Positions 1 to 8,515 of a DNA stretch of 64,000 bases are shown one piece after another; positions within the stretch are counted from its first letter, which is position 1, and each line of letters starts with the position of its first letter. Position numbers and translations under genes: made by a program. Under the pieces are notes generated by a model. That model saw nothing but the letters and a program-made list of their open reading frames with translations, was not told the DNA's origin and made no database searches. This stretch comes from Streptomyces abyssalis (GTDB taxonomy: Bacteria > Actinomycetota > Actinomycetes > Streptomycetales > Streptomycetaceae), in NCBI RefSeq assembly GCF_001751365.1, contig NZ_LJGT01000041.1, forward strand, positions 1,233,045-1,297,044, in the 5' to 3' direction.

Positions 1-26
1 GCATCGGCGAAGGAAAGCAGACGATC

Positions 27-377
27 ATGTCTCAGCTTCTCGAGAACCTCGACGCGGCTTCGCTGCGCGACAACGTTCCGCCGTTCCGCCCCGGCGACAC
101 GGTCAACGTCCACGTGCGCGTCATCGAGGGCAACCGCTCGCGTGTGCAGCAGTTCAAGGGCGTCGTCATCCGCCGCCAGGGCGACGGTGTGCGGGAGACC
201 TTCACCGTCCGCAAGGTCAGCTTCGGCGTCGGCGTCGAGCGCACCTTCCCGGTGCACACCCCGATCGTCGAGAAGATCGAGGTCGTCACCCGCGGTGACG
301 TGCGTCGCGCCAAGCTCTACTACCTCCGCGAACTCCGCGGCAAGGCTGCCAAGATCAAGGAGAAGCGCGAGAACTGA
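27..377 (+). CDS. rplS: 50S ribosomal protein L19
   Basis: Ribosomal protein L19 sits at the interface of the 30S and 50S subunits and is a structural part of the large subunit. The 116-residue product has the family's normal length. It shows the typical middle segment 'RVQQFKGVVIRRQGDGVRE' and the basic C-terminal helix 'RRAKLYYLRELRGKAAKIKEK'-like region. An AAGGAAAG-type ribosome binding site lies 10–15 bases before the ATG. It is followed 43 bases later by the first of four signal peptidase genes, the usual streptomycete arrangement. Identification is secure. Confidence 0.98.
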   Translation: MSQLLENLDAASLRDNVPPFRPGDTVNVHVRVIEGNRSRVQQFKGVVIRRQGDGVRETFTVRKVSFGVGVERTFPVHTPIVEKIEVVTRGDVRRAKLYYLRELRGKAAKIKEKREN

Positions 378-420
378 TCAAGCTGTCCGGGATCCGGAGG
401 GCGGCTAGGCTGGCGGCCCG

Positions 421-1143
421 ATGGACACCGAGGCGCAGCAGCAGAACGATGCGGAGCGGGACCGCTCCTCCGGCCCGTTCGGGCAGATGTGGAGGGGCTG
501 GTCACGCTCCGCTCGCTTGTGCGCGGTTGCTGCGTCGCTGCTCAGCGCGCTCTTGCTGGTCAGCGCATTCGTCGTGCAGCCTTTTTTGATCCCGTCTGCA
601 TCAATGGCCCCCACTCTGGAGGTCGGTGACCGGATACTGGTGAACAAGCTTGCCTATCGGATCGGCAACTCTCCGGCCCGCGGAGACGTTGTGGTCTTTG
701 ACGGCAGGGGTTCGTTCATGGCTGAGGAGGGGACGGGCGGGAATCCGGTGACCGGTCTTTTGCGAGAGGCCGGTGCTGCGGTCGGTCTGGTGAGACCATC
801 CGAGACGGACTACGTCAAGCGTGTGATCGGCGTCGGCGGGGATCGGGTCCGGTGCTGCGACAAGCGCGGAAGGATCGAGGTGAACGGTGTTCCGCTGGAC
901 GAGCGTTATCTGTATGGCGGTGACGACCCGTCAGCCGTGCCGTTCGATATCGAAGTGCCACAAGGGCGGTTGTGGGTGATGGGCGATCACCGTTCCGACT
1001 CCAGCGACTCGCGTGACCACCTCGGTGACGCGGGTGGTGGCACGGTTCCGGTGGAGCGCGTGATCGGGCGGGCCGACGCGATCGCATGGCCGACGGACCG
1101 ATGGGCAGCGGTCCGCGGAGGCGGGGGAGGTGCCCATGAGTGA
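421..1143 (+). CDS. sipW: Type I signal peptidase, first of four paralogs (SipW-like)
   Basis: Membrane serine/lysine protease that removes signal peptides from secreted proteins on the outer face of the membrane. The 240-residue product has one N-terminal transmembrane helix (about residues 35–60). The catalytic Ser lies in 'IPSASMAPTL' just after the helix, and the general-base Lys in 'DYVKRVIGVGGDRV'. The conserved 'GDHR..S.DSRDH' box follows. There is no obvious C-terminal membrane helix. It overlaps the next signal peptidase gene by 8 bases, which suggests translational coupling. In S. lividans, sipW, sipX and sipY form an operon, and the order here matches. The W name rests on position only. 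Confidence 0.9.
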   Translation: MDTEAQQQNDAERDRSSGPFGQMWRGWSRSARLCAVAASLLSALLLVSAFVVQPFLIPSASMAPTLEVGDRILVNKLAYRIGNSPARGDVVVFDGRGSFMAEEGTGGNPVTGLLREAGAAVGLVRPSETDYVKRVIGVGGDRVRCCDKRGRIEVNGVPLDERYLYGGDDPSAVPFDIEVPQGRLWVMGDHRSDSSDSRDHLGDAGGGTVPVERVIGRADAIAWPTDRWAAVRGGGGGAHE

Positions 1144-2620
1144 CCGGGTGGGCCCTGCCCGCGACGGCCGCCGGTACGACTACGGCGTACCGAGTGACTA
1201 CGACGACGACCCGTACGCCGGGCCGCCGCGCGGCAACGGCGCGAACGGACCGAACGGCCGCAACGGATACGGCGGAACCAACGGCTACGGCCCTCCCGAC
1301 GGTTACGGAACACCCAACGGCTACGCCGCTCCCAACGGGAACGGTGCGCCCAACGGCGGCCCCAACGGCTATGGCGGAGCGCAGTACTCCGGCTTCAACG
1401 GCCGCAACGGCGGTGCCGACGGCTCCGATTACTACTCCGGCGACTACGACTACACGGAACCGTTCGACTACTTCGGCAGCCCGCAGGACGGCCCCGCGAG
1501 ACGCAGACAGCCGCCGCCGATGAGCTTCCCCGGGCCGGACGGCCCGCCTCCGCCGTCCACGGTCAGCTCCGGCGAGACCATGCGGCTGAGCGCCTACTCG
1601 GCCCGGTTGATGGACCTGCCCGGGCGCGAGACCAGGGACGAGAGGCTCGGCATCCCGCCCGGGCCGAGCGGCGGGCGGGCCGAGCGCCGGCGTGCGGCGA
1701 AGCGCGTGAAGCGGCGCAGACGGCTGTCGGTGACGAAGGAGATACCGATCCTCGTCGGTGTCGCCCTGTTCATCGCGCTGATCCTGAAGACGTTCCTCGT
1801 CCAGGCGTTCGTGATTCCGTCCGGCTCGATGGAGCAGACGATCCGCGTCGGCGACCGAGTCCTGGTGGACAAGCTGACGCCGTGGTTCGGCGGGAAGGCG
1901 GAGCGCGGCGACGTCGTCGTCTTCGAGGACCCTGGCGGCTGGCTGCCACCGGAGGAGAAGAAGCGTACGGAAGATCCGGTCGGCATCAAGCAGGGCAAGG
2001 AGTTCCTGACGTTCATCGGTCTGCTTCCGTCCGATGACGAGCAGGATCTGATCAAACGTGTCATCGCCGTGGGAGGCGATGAGGTCAAGTGCTGCAACGC
2101 GCAGGGCAAGGTGACCGTCAACGGCGAGGCGCTGCAGGAGCCCTACGTTAATCCGGGCAACAAGCCCTCGGAGATCAAGTTCGACGTGCGGGTGCCGACC
2201 GGGCGCGTGTTCGTACTGGGGGACCACCGGGCCAACTCCGCCGACTCCCGCTTCCACCTGCGCGAGGAGGGCGGCACCGTCCCTGAGAAGATGGTGCAGG
2301 GGCGGGCAGTTGTCATCGCATGGCCGTTCGACCACTGGGGCAAGCTGGAAGCGTCCAAGACCTTCACCGCGGTTCCGGACTCGGCCGGTTCGTCGGCTGC
2401 CGCTCCGCCGATCGAGGGTGGGAACGACCGACTGACGCAGTATCCGATCCCTGCGGAACTCCCGCTCGTTATGGGTGTGGTGGGCTTGTCCCGCCTGTGG
2501 GACAAGCGGCAGTGGATTCTGAGGAGTGATTGTGGGGGACCTGGCGGTCGGCGCTCGTTCCGGTTCCGGCGAGAACGAGGGCGAGGGCGGAGAGAGCGGC
2601 ACGGAGAGCAGGACCCCTGA
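1136..2620 (+). CDS. sipX: Type I signal peptidase with long Asn/Gly-rich N-terminus (SipX-like)
   Basis: Second signal peptidase paralog, 494 residues, much longer than the usual 250–350. The first 200 or so residues are a cytoplasmic low-complexity tract rich in N-G-Y repeats, followed by a basic segment. A transmembrane helix comes next (about residues 202–224), then the catalytic Ser in 'VIPSGSMEQTI', the Lys in 'DLIKRVIAVGGDEV' and the 'LGDHRANSADSR' box. ATG 1136 is preferred over GTG 1130 two codons upstream because it overlaps the preceding stop more tightly. The C-terminal tail is Arg-rich and runs 89 bases into the next gene. Such an overlap is long, so the true end product may deserve a check for a frameshift near 2480–2530. 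Confidence 0.87.
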   Translation: MSDRVGPARDGRRYDYGVPSDYDDDPYAGPPRGNGANGPNGRNGYGGTNGYGPPDGYGTPNGYAAPNGNGAPNGGPNGYGGAQYSGFNGRNGGADGSDYYSGDYDYTEPFDYFGSPQDGPARRRQPPPMSFPGPDGPPPPSTVSSGETMRLSAYSARLMDLPGRETRDERLGIPPGPSGGRAERRRAAKRVKRRRRLSVTKEIPILVGVALFIALILKTFLVQAFVIPSGSMEQTIRVGDRVLVDKLTPWFGGKAERGDVVVFEDPGGWLPPEEKKRTEDPVGIKQGKEFLTFIGLLPSDDEQDLIKRVIAVGGDEVKCCNAQGKVTVNGEALQEPYVNPGNKPSEIKFDVRVPTGRVFVLGDHRANSADSRFHLREEGGTVPEKMVQGRAVVIAWPFDHWGKLEASKTFTAVPDSAGSSAAAPPIEGGNDRLTQYPIPAELPLVMGVVGLSRLWDKRQWILRSDCGGPGGRRSFRFRRERGRGRRERHGEQDP

Positions 2621-3566
2621 GGCGTCCCCTTCCGCGTCCGCATCCGTTTCCGTCTCCGGATCCGAAGCACAGACAGCGGCGCGCGGTGCGCCGCCGACCG
2701 CAGAGAGAGGCAGTGACATCAGCGTGAGCACGGGTGCGGAAGACGGCACCACAAGTGATCACACGTCGGGCGGACAGGGCAGGCCGCAGCGGTCCTTCTT
2801 GAAGGAGCTGCCGATTCTCATCGGCATCGCGCTGATCCTGGCACTGCTGATCAAGACGTTCCTCGTCCAGGCGTTCTCCATCCCTTCGAACTCCATGCAG
2901 AACACACTGCAGGTCGGGGACAGGGTGCTGGTCGACAAGCTCACGCCCTGGTTCGGATCCGAACCCGAGCGGGGAGAGATCGTCGTCTTCGAGGACCCGG
3001 GCGGCTGGCTGAACGAATCTCCGGTGCCCGAGCCGAGCGGGGTGGGCGGTGCGGTCCAGACCGTGCTGAGCAGCATCGGTCTCATGCCGTCAGCCAGCGA
3101 CCAGGACCTGATCAAGCGGGTCGTCGCCATCGGCGGCGACAGGGTCGAGTGCAAGCGCGGCGGCCCGGTGCAGGTCAACGGCAAGGCTCTCGACGAGTCC
3201 TACCTCTTCCCCGGGAACACCTCCTGCGACGACAAGCCCTTCGGCCCGGTCGAGGTGCCCGTGGGGAAGATGTGGGTGATGGGCGACCACCGCCAGGACT
3301 CTCTCGACTCCCGTTACCACCAGAAGCTGGACAACGGCATGATCCCGACGGACAAGGTCGTCGGACGGGCCATCGTCGTGGCCTGGCCGGTCACCCGGTG
3401 GTCGGCTCTGCCCGTGCCGGACACCTTCGACCAGAAGGGGCTAGAGGCGAAGGCCGCCGCAGCGGCACCCGCCGCCGCCGGAGTCGCCGGTGCGGTGCCG
3501 CTCGTCCTCTGGCTGCGGAGGCGGCGCACGGTGCGTGCGAACGGTCGGCCGTTCGCCGGCGACTGA
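2532..3566 (+). CDS. sipY: Type I signal peptidase (SipY-like)
   Basis: Third signal peptidase paralog, 344 residues. A Ser/Ala/Glu-rich N-terminal region of about 90 residues precedes a transmembrane helix ('LPILIGIALILALLIKTFLV'). The catalytic Ser follows in 'SIPSNSMQNTL', the Lys in 'DLIKRVVAIGGDRV' and the 'GDHRQDSLDSR' box. A second membrane helix lies near the C-terminus ('AGVAGAVPLVLWL') and ends in basic residues. GTG 2532 is chosen because a GAGGAG ribosome binding site at 2521–2526 sits five bases upstream. The gene starts inside the end of the preceding one. The active-site residues are intact, so it should be functional. Confidence 0.9.
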   Translation: MGDLAVGARSGSGENEGEGGESGTESRTPEASPSASASVSVSGSEAQTAARGAPPTAERGSDISVSTGAEDGTTSDHTSGGQGRPQRSFLKELPILIGIALILALLIKTFLVQAFSIPSNSMQNTLQVGDRVLVDKLTPWFGSEPERGEIVVFEDPGGWLNESPVPEPSGVGGAVQTVLSSIGLMPSASDQDLIKRVVAIGGDRVECKRGGPVQVNGKALDESYLFPGNTSCDDKPFGPVEVPVGKMWVMGDHRQDSLDSRYHQKLDNGMIPTDKVVGRAIVVAWPVTRWSALPVPDTFDQKGLEAKAAAAAPAAAGVAGAVPLVLWLRRRRTVRANGRPFAGD

Positions 3567-3648
3567 CGTCCCTCCCCCGTACTCAGGGCTCTCTACCCCG
3601 GGTAAGGTGCGCCCAGACCGAAGCGGCGAGCTGACCGGGAGCGCTGGA

Positions 3649-4377
3649 ATGAGCAAGGCTGGACGTACTGGCACAAGTCGCGGTCGCCTCGGACATGCCC
3701 TCTCGGGGATCGCCGTGGCGGTCGGCTGTGTGCTGTTCCTGGGCGCCTTCTTCCTGGGCGCCTTCCTGTACCAGCCGTACACGGTGCCGACGGACTCCAT
3801 GGACCCCACCGTCAAGGCGGGCGACCGGGTGCTGGCGGAGCGGATAGACGGTGGGGACGTACGCCGCGGCGACGTCGTCGTCTTCCAGGACTCGGTCTGG
3901 GGCGACGTCCCGATGGTCAAGCGCGTCGTGGGCACCGGGGGCGACAAGGTCAAGTGCTGCAACAAGCAGGGTGAGCTCTCCGTCAACGGGAAGACACTCG
4001 ACGAGCCCTACCTGAAGGGCACCGGGCCCGACTCCCAGCCTCCGTTCAAGGGGACGACGGTCCCCGAGGGCAAGCTCTTCCTGCTCGGTGATCACCGCAT
4101 GGAGTCGGTGGACTCCCGTGTGCACCTGCAGGACGGCGACCACGGTGCCGTCCCGCGCTCCGCGGTCGACGCGCGAGTGGACGCCGTCGCATGGCCCATG
4201 AGCGGCCTGGGGATGCTCACCAGGCCCGCCGGGTTCTCGGCGCTGCCGGGCGGCACGTCGGACCCCGGGCCGCTGCAGCCGCTGGTCCTCGCCGTCGTCG
4301 CCGGTGCGGCCCTGATCCTGGGCGGTGCGGCGTACGGCCCGATCGCGCGGCGGGCCGGACGGGGCACTCGCGGCTGA
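3649..4377 (+). CDS. sipZ: Type I signal peptidase (SipZ-like)
   Basis: Fourth signal peptidase paralog, 242 residues. It has an N-terminal transmembrane helix (about residues 17–40), the catalytic Ser in 'TVPTDSMDPTV', the Lys in 'PMVKRVVGTGGDKV', the 'LGDHRMESVDSR' box and a C-terminal helix ('PLVLAVVAGAALILGG'). It is set apart from the other three by an 82-base gap, consistent with S. lividans where sipZ heads a separate operon. ATG 3649 is preceded by a GGGAG-type site. The DUF2469 gene begins 39 bases downstream. Confidence 0.9.
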   Translation: MSKAGRTGTSRGRLGHALSGIAVAVGCVLFLGAFFLGAFLYQPYTVPTDSMDPTVKAGDRVLAERIDGGDVRRGDVVVFQDSVWGDVPMVKRVVGTGGDKVKCCNKQGELSVNGKTLDEPYLKGTGPDSQPPFKGTTVPEGKLFLLGDHRMESVDSRVHLQDGDHGAVPRSAVDARVDAVAWPMSGLGMLTRPAGFSALPGGTSDPGPLQPLVLAVVAGAALILGGAAYGPIARRAGRGTRG

Positions 4378-4416
4378 CGCACAATGGGGGCACGCACGGC
4401 TGAAGGGGAACATGCC

Positions 4417-4740
4417 ATGAGCGCCGAGGACCTCGAGAAGTACGAGACCGAGATGGAGCTGAAGCTCTACCGGGAGTACAGGGACGTCGTCGGTCTTTTC
4501 AAGTACGTGATCGAGACGGACCGGCGGTTCTACCTCACCAACGACTACGAGATGCAGGTGCACTCGGTACAGGGTGAGGTCTTCTTCGAGGTTTCCATGG
4601 CCGACGCGTGGGTGTGGGACATGTACCGTCCCGCCCGCTTCGTCAAGCAGGTACGGGTCCTGACCTTCAAGGACGTGAACATCGAGGAGCTCAACAAGAG
4701 CGACCTCGATCTGCCCGAGAACTCCGGCTTCAAGGGCTGA
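4417..4740 (+). CDS. DUF2469 family small acidic protein
   Basis: A 107-residue protein of a family found across Actinobacteria with no established biochemical role. It begins 'MSAEDLEKYETEMELKLYRE', is rich in Glu, Asp, Tyr and Phe, and carries the conserved core 'YVIETDRRFYLTNDYEMQ'. No signal peptide or membrane segment is visible, so it is probably cytoplasmic. ATG 4417 is chosen over an in-frame upstream ATG at 4384 because an AAGGGGAA ribosome binding site lies just before it. It is likely co-transcribed with the signal peptidase upstream. Function is unknown. Confidence 0.9.
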   Translation: MSAEDLEKYETEMELKLYREYRDVVGLFKYVIETDRRFYLTNDYEMQVHSVQGEVFFEVSMADAWVWDMYRPARFVKQVRVLTFKDVNIEELNKSDLDLPENSGFKG

Positions 4741-4962
4741 CCTGCCTTTCCCTGAAGCTGCCTTCCCTGATCCGGTCTCCCCCGACCAGGCCCGCCGGTG
4801 GTGGCGGCATCGGGCTGTCCCCACCTGCTCGTGGCTGCTCCTGGTGCTCGTGTTCGCCTTCTCTTCCGCTGCCGCGCGCATCACACCTGTGAGTGACGGT
4901 TCTGTCCACAGCGAGCGGATTCTCCCCAGATATCTCCCTTGATCATCTCGATCGTCCCGCTT

Positions 4963-4981
4963 CCGTCACAGTCGGTGACGG
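4963..4981 (+). promoter_or_regulatory. Small hairpin overlapping the yraN ribosome binding site
   Basis: Seven-base arms CCGTCAC (4963–4969) and GTGACGG (4975–4981) with a five-base loop. The 3' arm shares two bases with the GGAGG ribosome binding site of yraN (4980–4984). It may be chance or a weak translational brake. The surrounding interval 4741–4992 holds no other convincing gene. Confidence 0.3.
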
Positions 4982-4992
4982 AGGTGGTGCGG

Positions 4993-5376
4993 ATGAGCGC
5001 CCGTCAGGCCCTCGGCCGGTACGGAGAGGACGTGGCAGCCCGGAGGCTGCGTCAGTCGGGAATGGTGGTGCTGGAGCGCAACTGGCGCTGCGCGGAGGGA
5101 GAGCTCGACATCGTCGCGCGGGACAGGGACGCGCTGGTGGTCTGCGAGGTCAAGACCAGACGTGCGGGGCGGGGCGGCACGTTCGAGCATCCGATGTCGG
5201 CGGTGACCCCCGCCAAGTCGGCACGGCTGCGGAGACTGGCCTCCCGCTGGCTGACGGAGTGCTGGCTCACGAGGTACGGACAGCCGCCGCGCGGCGGCGT
5301 GCGGATCGACCTCGTCGGGGTGCTGCTGCCGGGCCGTGGCGCGCCGCTGGTGCAGCACGCTCGGGGGGTGGCCTGA
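4993..5376 (+). CDS. YraN family (UPF0102) putative endonuclease
   Basis: A 127-residue protein of the YraN/UPF0102 family, which has a restriction-endonuclease-like fold and an undefined DNA-processing role. Visible motifs are 'LGRYGEDVAARRL' at the N-terminus, 'NWRCAEGELDIVARD' with the metal-binding Glu and Asp, 'LVVCEVKTR' (the E-x-K part of the nuclease motif), and a C-terminal 'RIDLVGVLL'. ATG 4993 has a GGAGG site eight bases upstream and matches the family N-terminus; a longer reading from 4939 is less likely. Its stop overlaps the ATG of comM (TGATG), so the yraN–comM–dprA trio is probably a translationally coupled operon. Confidence 0.9.
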   Translation: MSARQALGRYGEDVAARRLRQSGMVVLERNWRCAEGELDIVARDRDALVVCEVKTRRAGRGGTFEHPMSAVTPAKSARLRRLASRWLTECWLTRYGQPPRGGVRIDLVGVLLPGRGAPLVQHARGVA

Positions 5377-7025
5377 TGGGGTTCGCCCGTACGTGCTCGG
5401 TGGCGCTGGTCGGCGTGGAGGGCGTCGTCGTCGAGATCCAGGCCGACCTGGAGCCCGGGGTGGCGACGTTCACGCTGGTGGGGCTGCCCGACAAGAGCCT
5501 GACCGAGAGCCGCGACCGGGTGCGGGCGGCGGTGGTGAACGCGGGCGCCGACTGGCCGCAGAAGAAGCTCACCGTCGGACTGAGCCCGGCCGCCGTCCCC
5601 AAGAGCGGCAGCGGATTCGACCTGGGCGTCGCCTGTGCGGTGCTGGGGGCCGCGGAGCGCATCGATCCGCGGAACATCGCGGACCTGGTGATGCTCGGTG
5701 AGCTGGGGCTGGACGGGCGGGTGCGTCCCGTCCGTGGGGTGCTTCCGGCGGTGCTGGCCGCCGCGGACGCGGGGCACCGGCAGGTCGTCGTGGCGGAGGA
5801 GGCCGTGCCCGAGGCGTCGCTTGTGCCGGACGTGAGCGTTCTCGGGGTCCGTAGCCTGCGGCAGCTGATCGCGCTGCTCAACGACGAGACCGCGCCGGAG
5901 GAAGAGCCGGCGGACGGCCTGGTCCCGGAGGCACGGGGCCCCGGCCGGGGCTCGTCGGCCCTCTCTCTGCCCGGCCACGAGTGGGCGGGTCCGGGCATGG
6001 TGCGGGGGCCGGAGCGGAGCTTGGACATGGCGGACGTCGCGGGCCAGAGCACCGCCCGAAGAGCGCTGGAGGTTGCGGCTGCCGGACGTCACCACATCTT
6101 CTTCAAAGGCCCTCCCGGTGCGGGCAAGACCATGCTGGCCGAGCGTCTTCCGGGGCTGCTGCCGCCGCTGACGTCGCAGCAGTCGCTGGAGGTGACCGCG
6201 GTCCACTCGGTGGCCGGGGTGCTTCCGCCCGGCCAGCCGCTCGTCACGCGCTCCCCGTACTGCGCCCCTCACCACTCGGCGACGATGGCGTCGCTGGTCG
6301 GCGGCGGCTCGGGCCTGCCGCGGCCGGGAGCGGTGTCCATGGCGCACCACGGTGTGCTGTTCCTGGACGAGGCGGCCGAGTGCAGCGGGCGGGTTCTCGA
6401 CGCGATGCGGCAGCCGCTGGAGTCGGGGCACGTCGTGGTCGCCCGGGCCTCAGGGGTGATGCGGATGCCCGCCCGGTTCCTGCTCGTCCTCGCGGCCAAC
6501 CCCTGTCCTTGCGGGCGCCACGGAATGAAGGGCGGTGGGTGCGAGTGCCGGCCTGCGTCCATCAGGCGGTACCGGGCGAGGCTTTCGGGCCCGCTCATGG
6601 ACCGTGTCGACCTGAGGGTCCACGTCAAGCCGCTCTCCCGCTCCGAACTGGCGGGCCTGCACGGGAGTTCGGACAGTACGGCGGCCGTCGCGGAGCGTGT
6701 GCTGGCGGCTCGTGAGCGCGCCGCTGCGCGCTACGCGGGGACGCCCTGGTCGGCGAACAGCGACGTCCCCGGTCATGAGCTGCGTACGCGCTGGCCGGCC
6801 GAACCGGGGGCGCTCGGCAGGGCCGAGGAGGACATGGAGCACGGCCTGCTCACCGCCCGGGGGATGGACAGGGTGCTGCGTGTGGCGTGGACGGTCGCGG
6901 ATCTGGCGGGGCACGACCGTCCGACCGCGCAGGACGTCGACTGGGCACTTGAGCTCCGTACGGGGATCAGACGTGGCACCCCAGTGTCCGCGGCCACGGC
7001 CTCCGCATCTCGGTGGCAGCCATGA
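5376..7025 (+). CDS. comM: YifB/ComM family AAA+ ATPase (Mg-chelatase-like)
   Basis: A 549-residue YifB/ComM protein. ComM in transformable bacteria is a hexameric branch-migration helicase; the role in streptomycetes is not settled. An N-terminal Lon-protease-like domain ('VEIQADLEPG', 'VGLPDKSLTESRDRVRAA') is followed by an AAA+ module with Walker A 'GPPGAGKTML', Walker B 'GVLFLDEAAE', and 'AANPCPCG' leading to a Cys-rich insertion. A C-terminal helical domain follows ('RGMDRVLRVAWTVADLAG'). The start overlaps the yraN stop and the end overlaps the dprA start (ATGA), so the three are coupled. Confidence 0.95.
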   Translation: MGFARTCSVALVGVEGVVVEIQADLEPGVATFTLVGLPDKSLTESRDRVRAAVVNAGADWPQKKLTVGLSPAAVPKSGSGFDLGVACAVLGAAERIDPRNIADLVMLGELGLDGRVRPVRGVLPAVLAAADAGHRQVVVAEEAVPEASLVPDVSVLGVRSLRQLIALLNDETAPEEEPADGLVPEARGPGRGSSALSLPGHEWAGPGMVRGPERSLDMADVAGQSTARRALEVAAAGRHHIFFKGPPGAGKTMLAERLPGLLPPLTSQQSLEVTAVHSVAGVLPPGQPLVTRSPYCAPHHSATMASLVGGGSGLPRPGAVSMAHHGVLFLDEAAECSGRVLDAMRQPLESGHVVVARASGVMRMPARFLLVLAANPCPCGRHGMKGGGCECRPASIRRYRARLSGPLMDRVDLRVHVKPLSRSELAGLHGSSDSTAAVAERVLAARERAAARYAGTPWSANSDVPGHELRTRWPAEPGALGRAEEDMEHGLLTARGMDRVLRVAWTVADLAGHDRPTAQDVDWALELRTGIRRGTPVSAATASASRWQP

Positions 7026-8239
7026 CAGGGGAGGCGTGCGGACCGCAGGGCGACGTCCCCGACGGCGGCGAGGACACGGGTGAGCGAGGTGAGACGGGCC
7101 CGGAGGAGCGGCTCGCGCGCGTGGCGCTGACCCGCATCGCGGAGCCCGGTGACGAAACGGCGGGCCGGTGGCTGCGGACGTACGGGGCGCAGGAGGTGGT
7201 GCGGGCGCTGCGGCAGGACGCCGCCCCGCTGCCCGGAGTCGGCGAACAGCGATGGGCCGGCCTCCGTTCCCGGGCGGAACGCGCCCGTCCCGAGGCCGAC
7301 TTGGCGGCCATCGAGGCAGCGGGAGGCAGGTTCCTCTGCCCTGGGGACGGCGAATGGCCGGGTCAGCTCGATGCCTTGGGGGTGACGAGACCGATCGGGC
7401 TGTGGGTGCGTGGTGCTCCGTATCTGCGGTTCTGGGCGCTTCGATCGGTTGCCCTGGTGGGTGCCCGGGCGTGCACGGAGTACGGCGGGCATGTGGCTGC
7501 CGTGCTCGGAGCGGGGCTCGCGCAACGCGGCTGGACGGTGGTCTCCGGCGCTGCCTACGGCATCGACGGTGCCGCCCACCGGGGAGCCCTCGCGGCGGGC
7601 GGAGCCACGATCGGAGTACTGGCGTGCGGGGTGGATGTGGCATATCCGCCGGGCCATGCCGAGTTGATCTCACGCATCGGTGAACAGGGCCTGCTTCTCG
7701 CGGAGTTGCCCCCGCGAGACCACCCTTCGCGGAGCCGCTTCGTGCTCCGTAACAGGGTGATCGCGGCACTCACGCGTGGCACGGTCGTCGTCGAAGCGGC
7801 GCTGCGAAGCGGTTCGTTGTCGACGGCGCGGCACGCGCGGCGGCTGGGGCGCTTCGTCATGGGCGTTCCCGGCCCTGTCACATCAGGCCTCTCGGCGGGG
7901 GTGCACGAACTGCTGCGGGCCGACGGAAGCCTCGTCACGGATGCCGCTGAAGTGATCGAACTCGTCGGGAGCATGGGCGAGCTGGCTCCGCGGAGACGGG
8001 GCCCGTCGGTACCCCGCGACGTACTGCCCGGCGAGGCTGCGCTGGTGCTCGACGCGCTCCCCGCGCGCGGCACCGCCCAGTCCGCGCAGCTGGCACAGGC
8101 GGTCGGCCTGACGCCTGATGCGGCTGTCGTGAGGCTCCAGGAGCTCTGTGCCCTCGGCTTCGTCGAACGACTCGGCAACGGCTGGCAGTTGAGCCGTTCC
8201 GCGCTGTCCGAATCCGGCGCCGGGCACACCATCGAGTGA
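7022..8239 (+). CDS. dprA: DNA-processing protein DprA
   Basis: DprA/Smf binds single-stranded DNA and loads RecA during transformation; non-transformable bacteria keep it with an unclear recombination role. The 405-residue product has the Rossmann-like core: 'VALVGARACTEYGGHVA', the ssDNA-binding 'VVSGAAYGIDGAAHRGAL', 'LACGVDVAYPPGH', 'LLAELPP' and 'FVLRNRVIAALTRGTVVVEA'. A C-terminal winged-helix domain follows ('AQSAQLAQAVGLTPDAAVVRL'). ATG 7022 overlaps the comM stop. The first roughly 60 residues are variable. The 276 bases after it contain no convincing gene and lead into whiG. Confidence 0.95.
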   Translation: MTGEACGPQGDVPDGGEDTGERGETGPEERLARVALTRIAEPGDETAGRWLRTYGAQEVVRALRQDAAPLPGVGEQRWAGLRSRAERARPEADLAAIEAAGGRFLCPGDGEWPGQLDALGVTRPIGLWVRGAPYLRFWALRSVALVGARACTEYGGHVAAVLGAGLAQRGWTVVSGAAYGIDGAAHRGALAAGGATIGVLACGVDVAYPPGHAELISRIGEQGLLLAELPPRDHPSRSRFVLRNRVIAALTRGTVVVEAALRSGSLSTARHARRLGRFVMGVPGPVTSGLSAGVHELLRADGSLVTDAAEVIELVGSMGELAPRRRGPSVPRDVLPGEAALVLDALPARGTAQSAQLAQAVGLTPDAAVVRLQELCALGFVERLGNGWQLSRSALSESGAGHTIE

Positions 8240-8515
8240 TGAGGCGGTCCTTGACCTGCGGCTATCGAATGAAAGGGTGATCCGTATGGTCCAGTTCCGT
8301 CCCGCTCGCCCCAGAAGGCCGGTTCCGGGCTCTGCTGCGGAAGTAACTCCCGGGTGCGGGCAGCGGAACGTATCTGCGCATGGCCTGGCGGGCACTCGTC
8401 GCATATTGCGACCGTGCGGTCACGCTACGCTCACAGCACTCAAGGAAGAGGCATCCCGTCACGCACACGCTTCCGCCGCGTGACGGCCACTCAGCAGAAC
8501 GGCTCAAGGCGACGA

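Noticed and set aside
1241..1400. A CRISPR-like array in the repeated AACGGC/TACGGC segment
   Set aside because: The repeats are short in-frame codon repeats of the signal peptidase tail (Asn-Gly-Tyr), without spacers or cas genes.
815..2752. A 645-codon open frame on the minus strand
   Set aside because: Mirror of the signal peptidase genes, with repetitive composition and no ribosome binding site.
8410..8421. GACCGTGCGGTC palindrome as a specific operator for whiG
   Set aside because: Too short and too GC-rich to distinguish from chance without comparative data.
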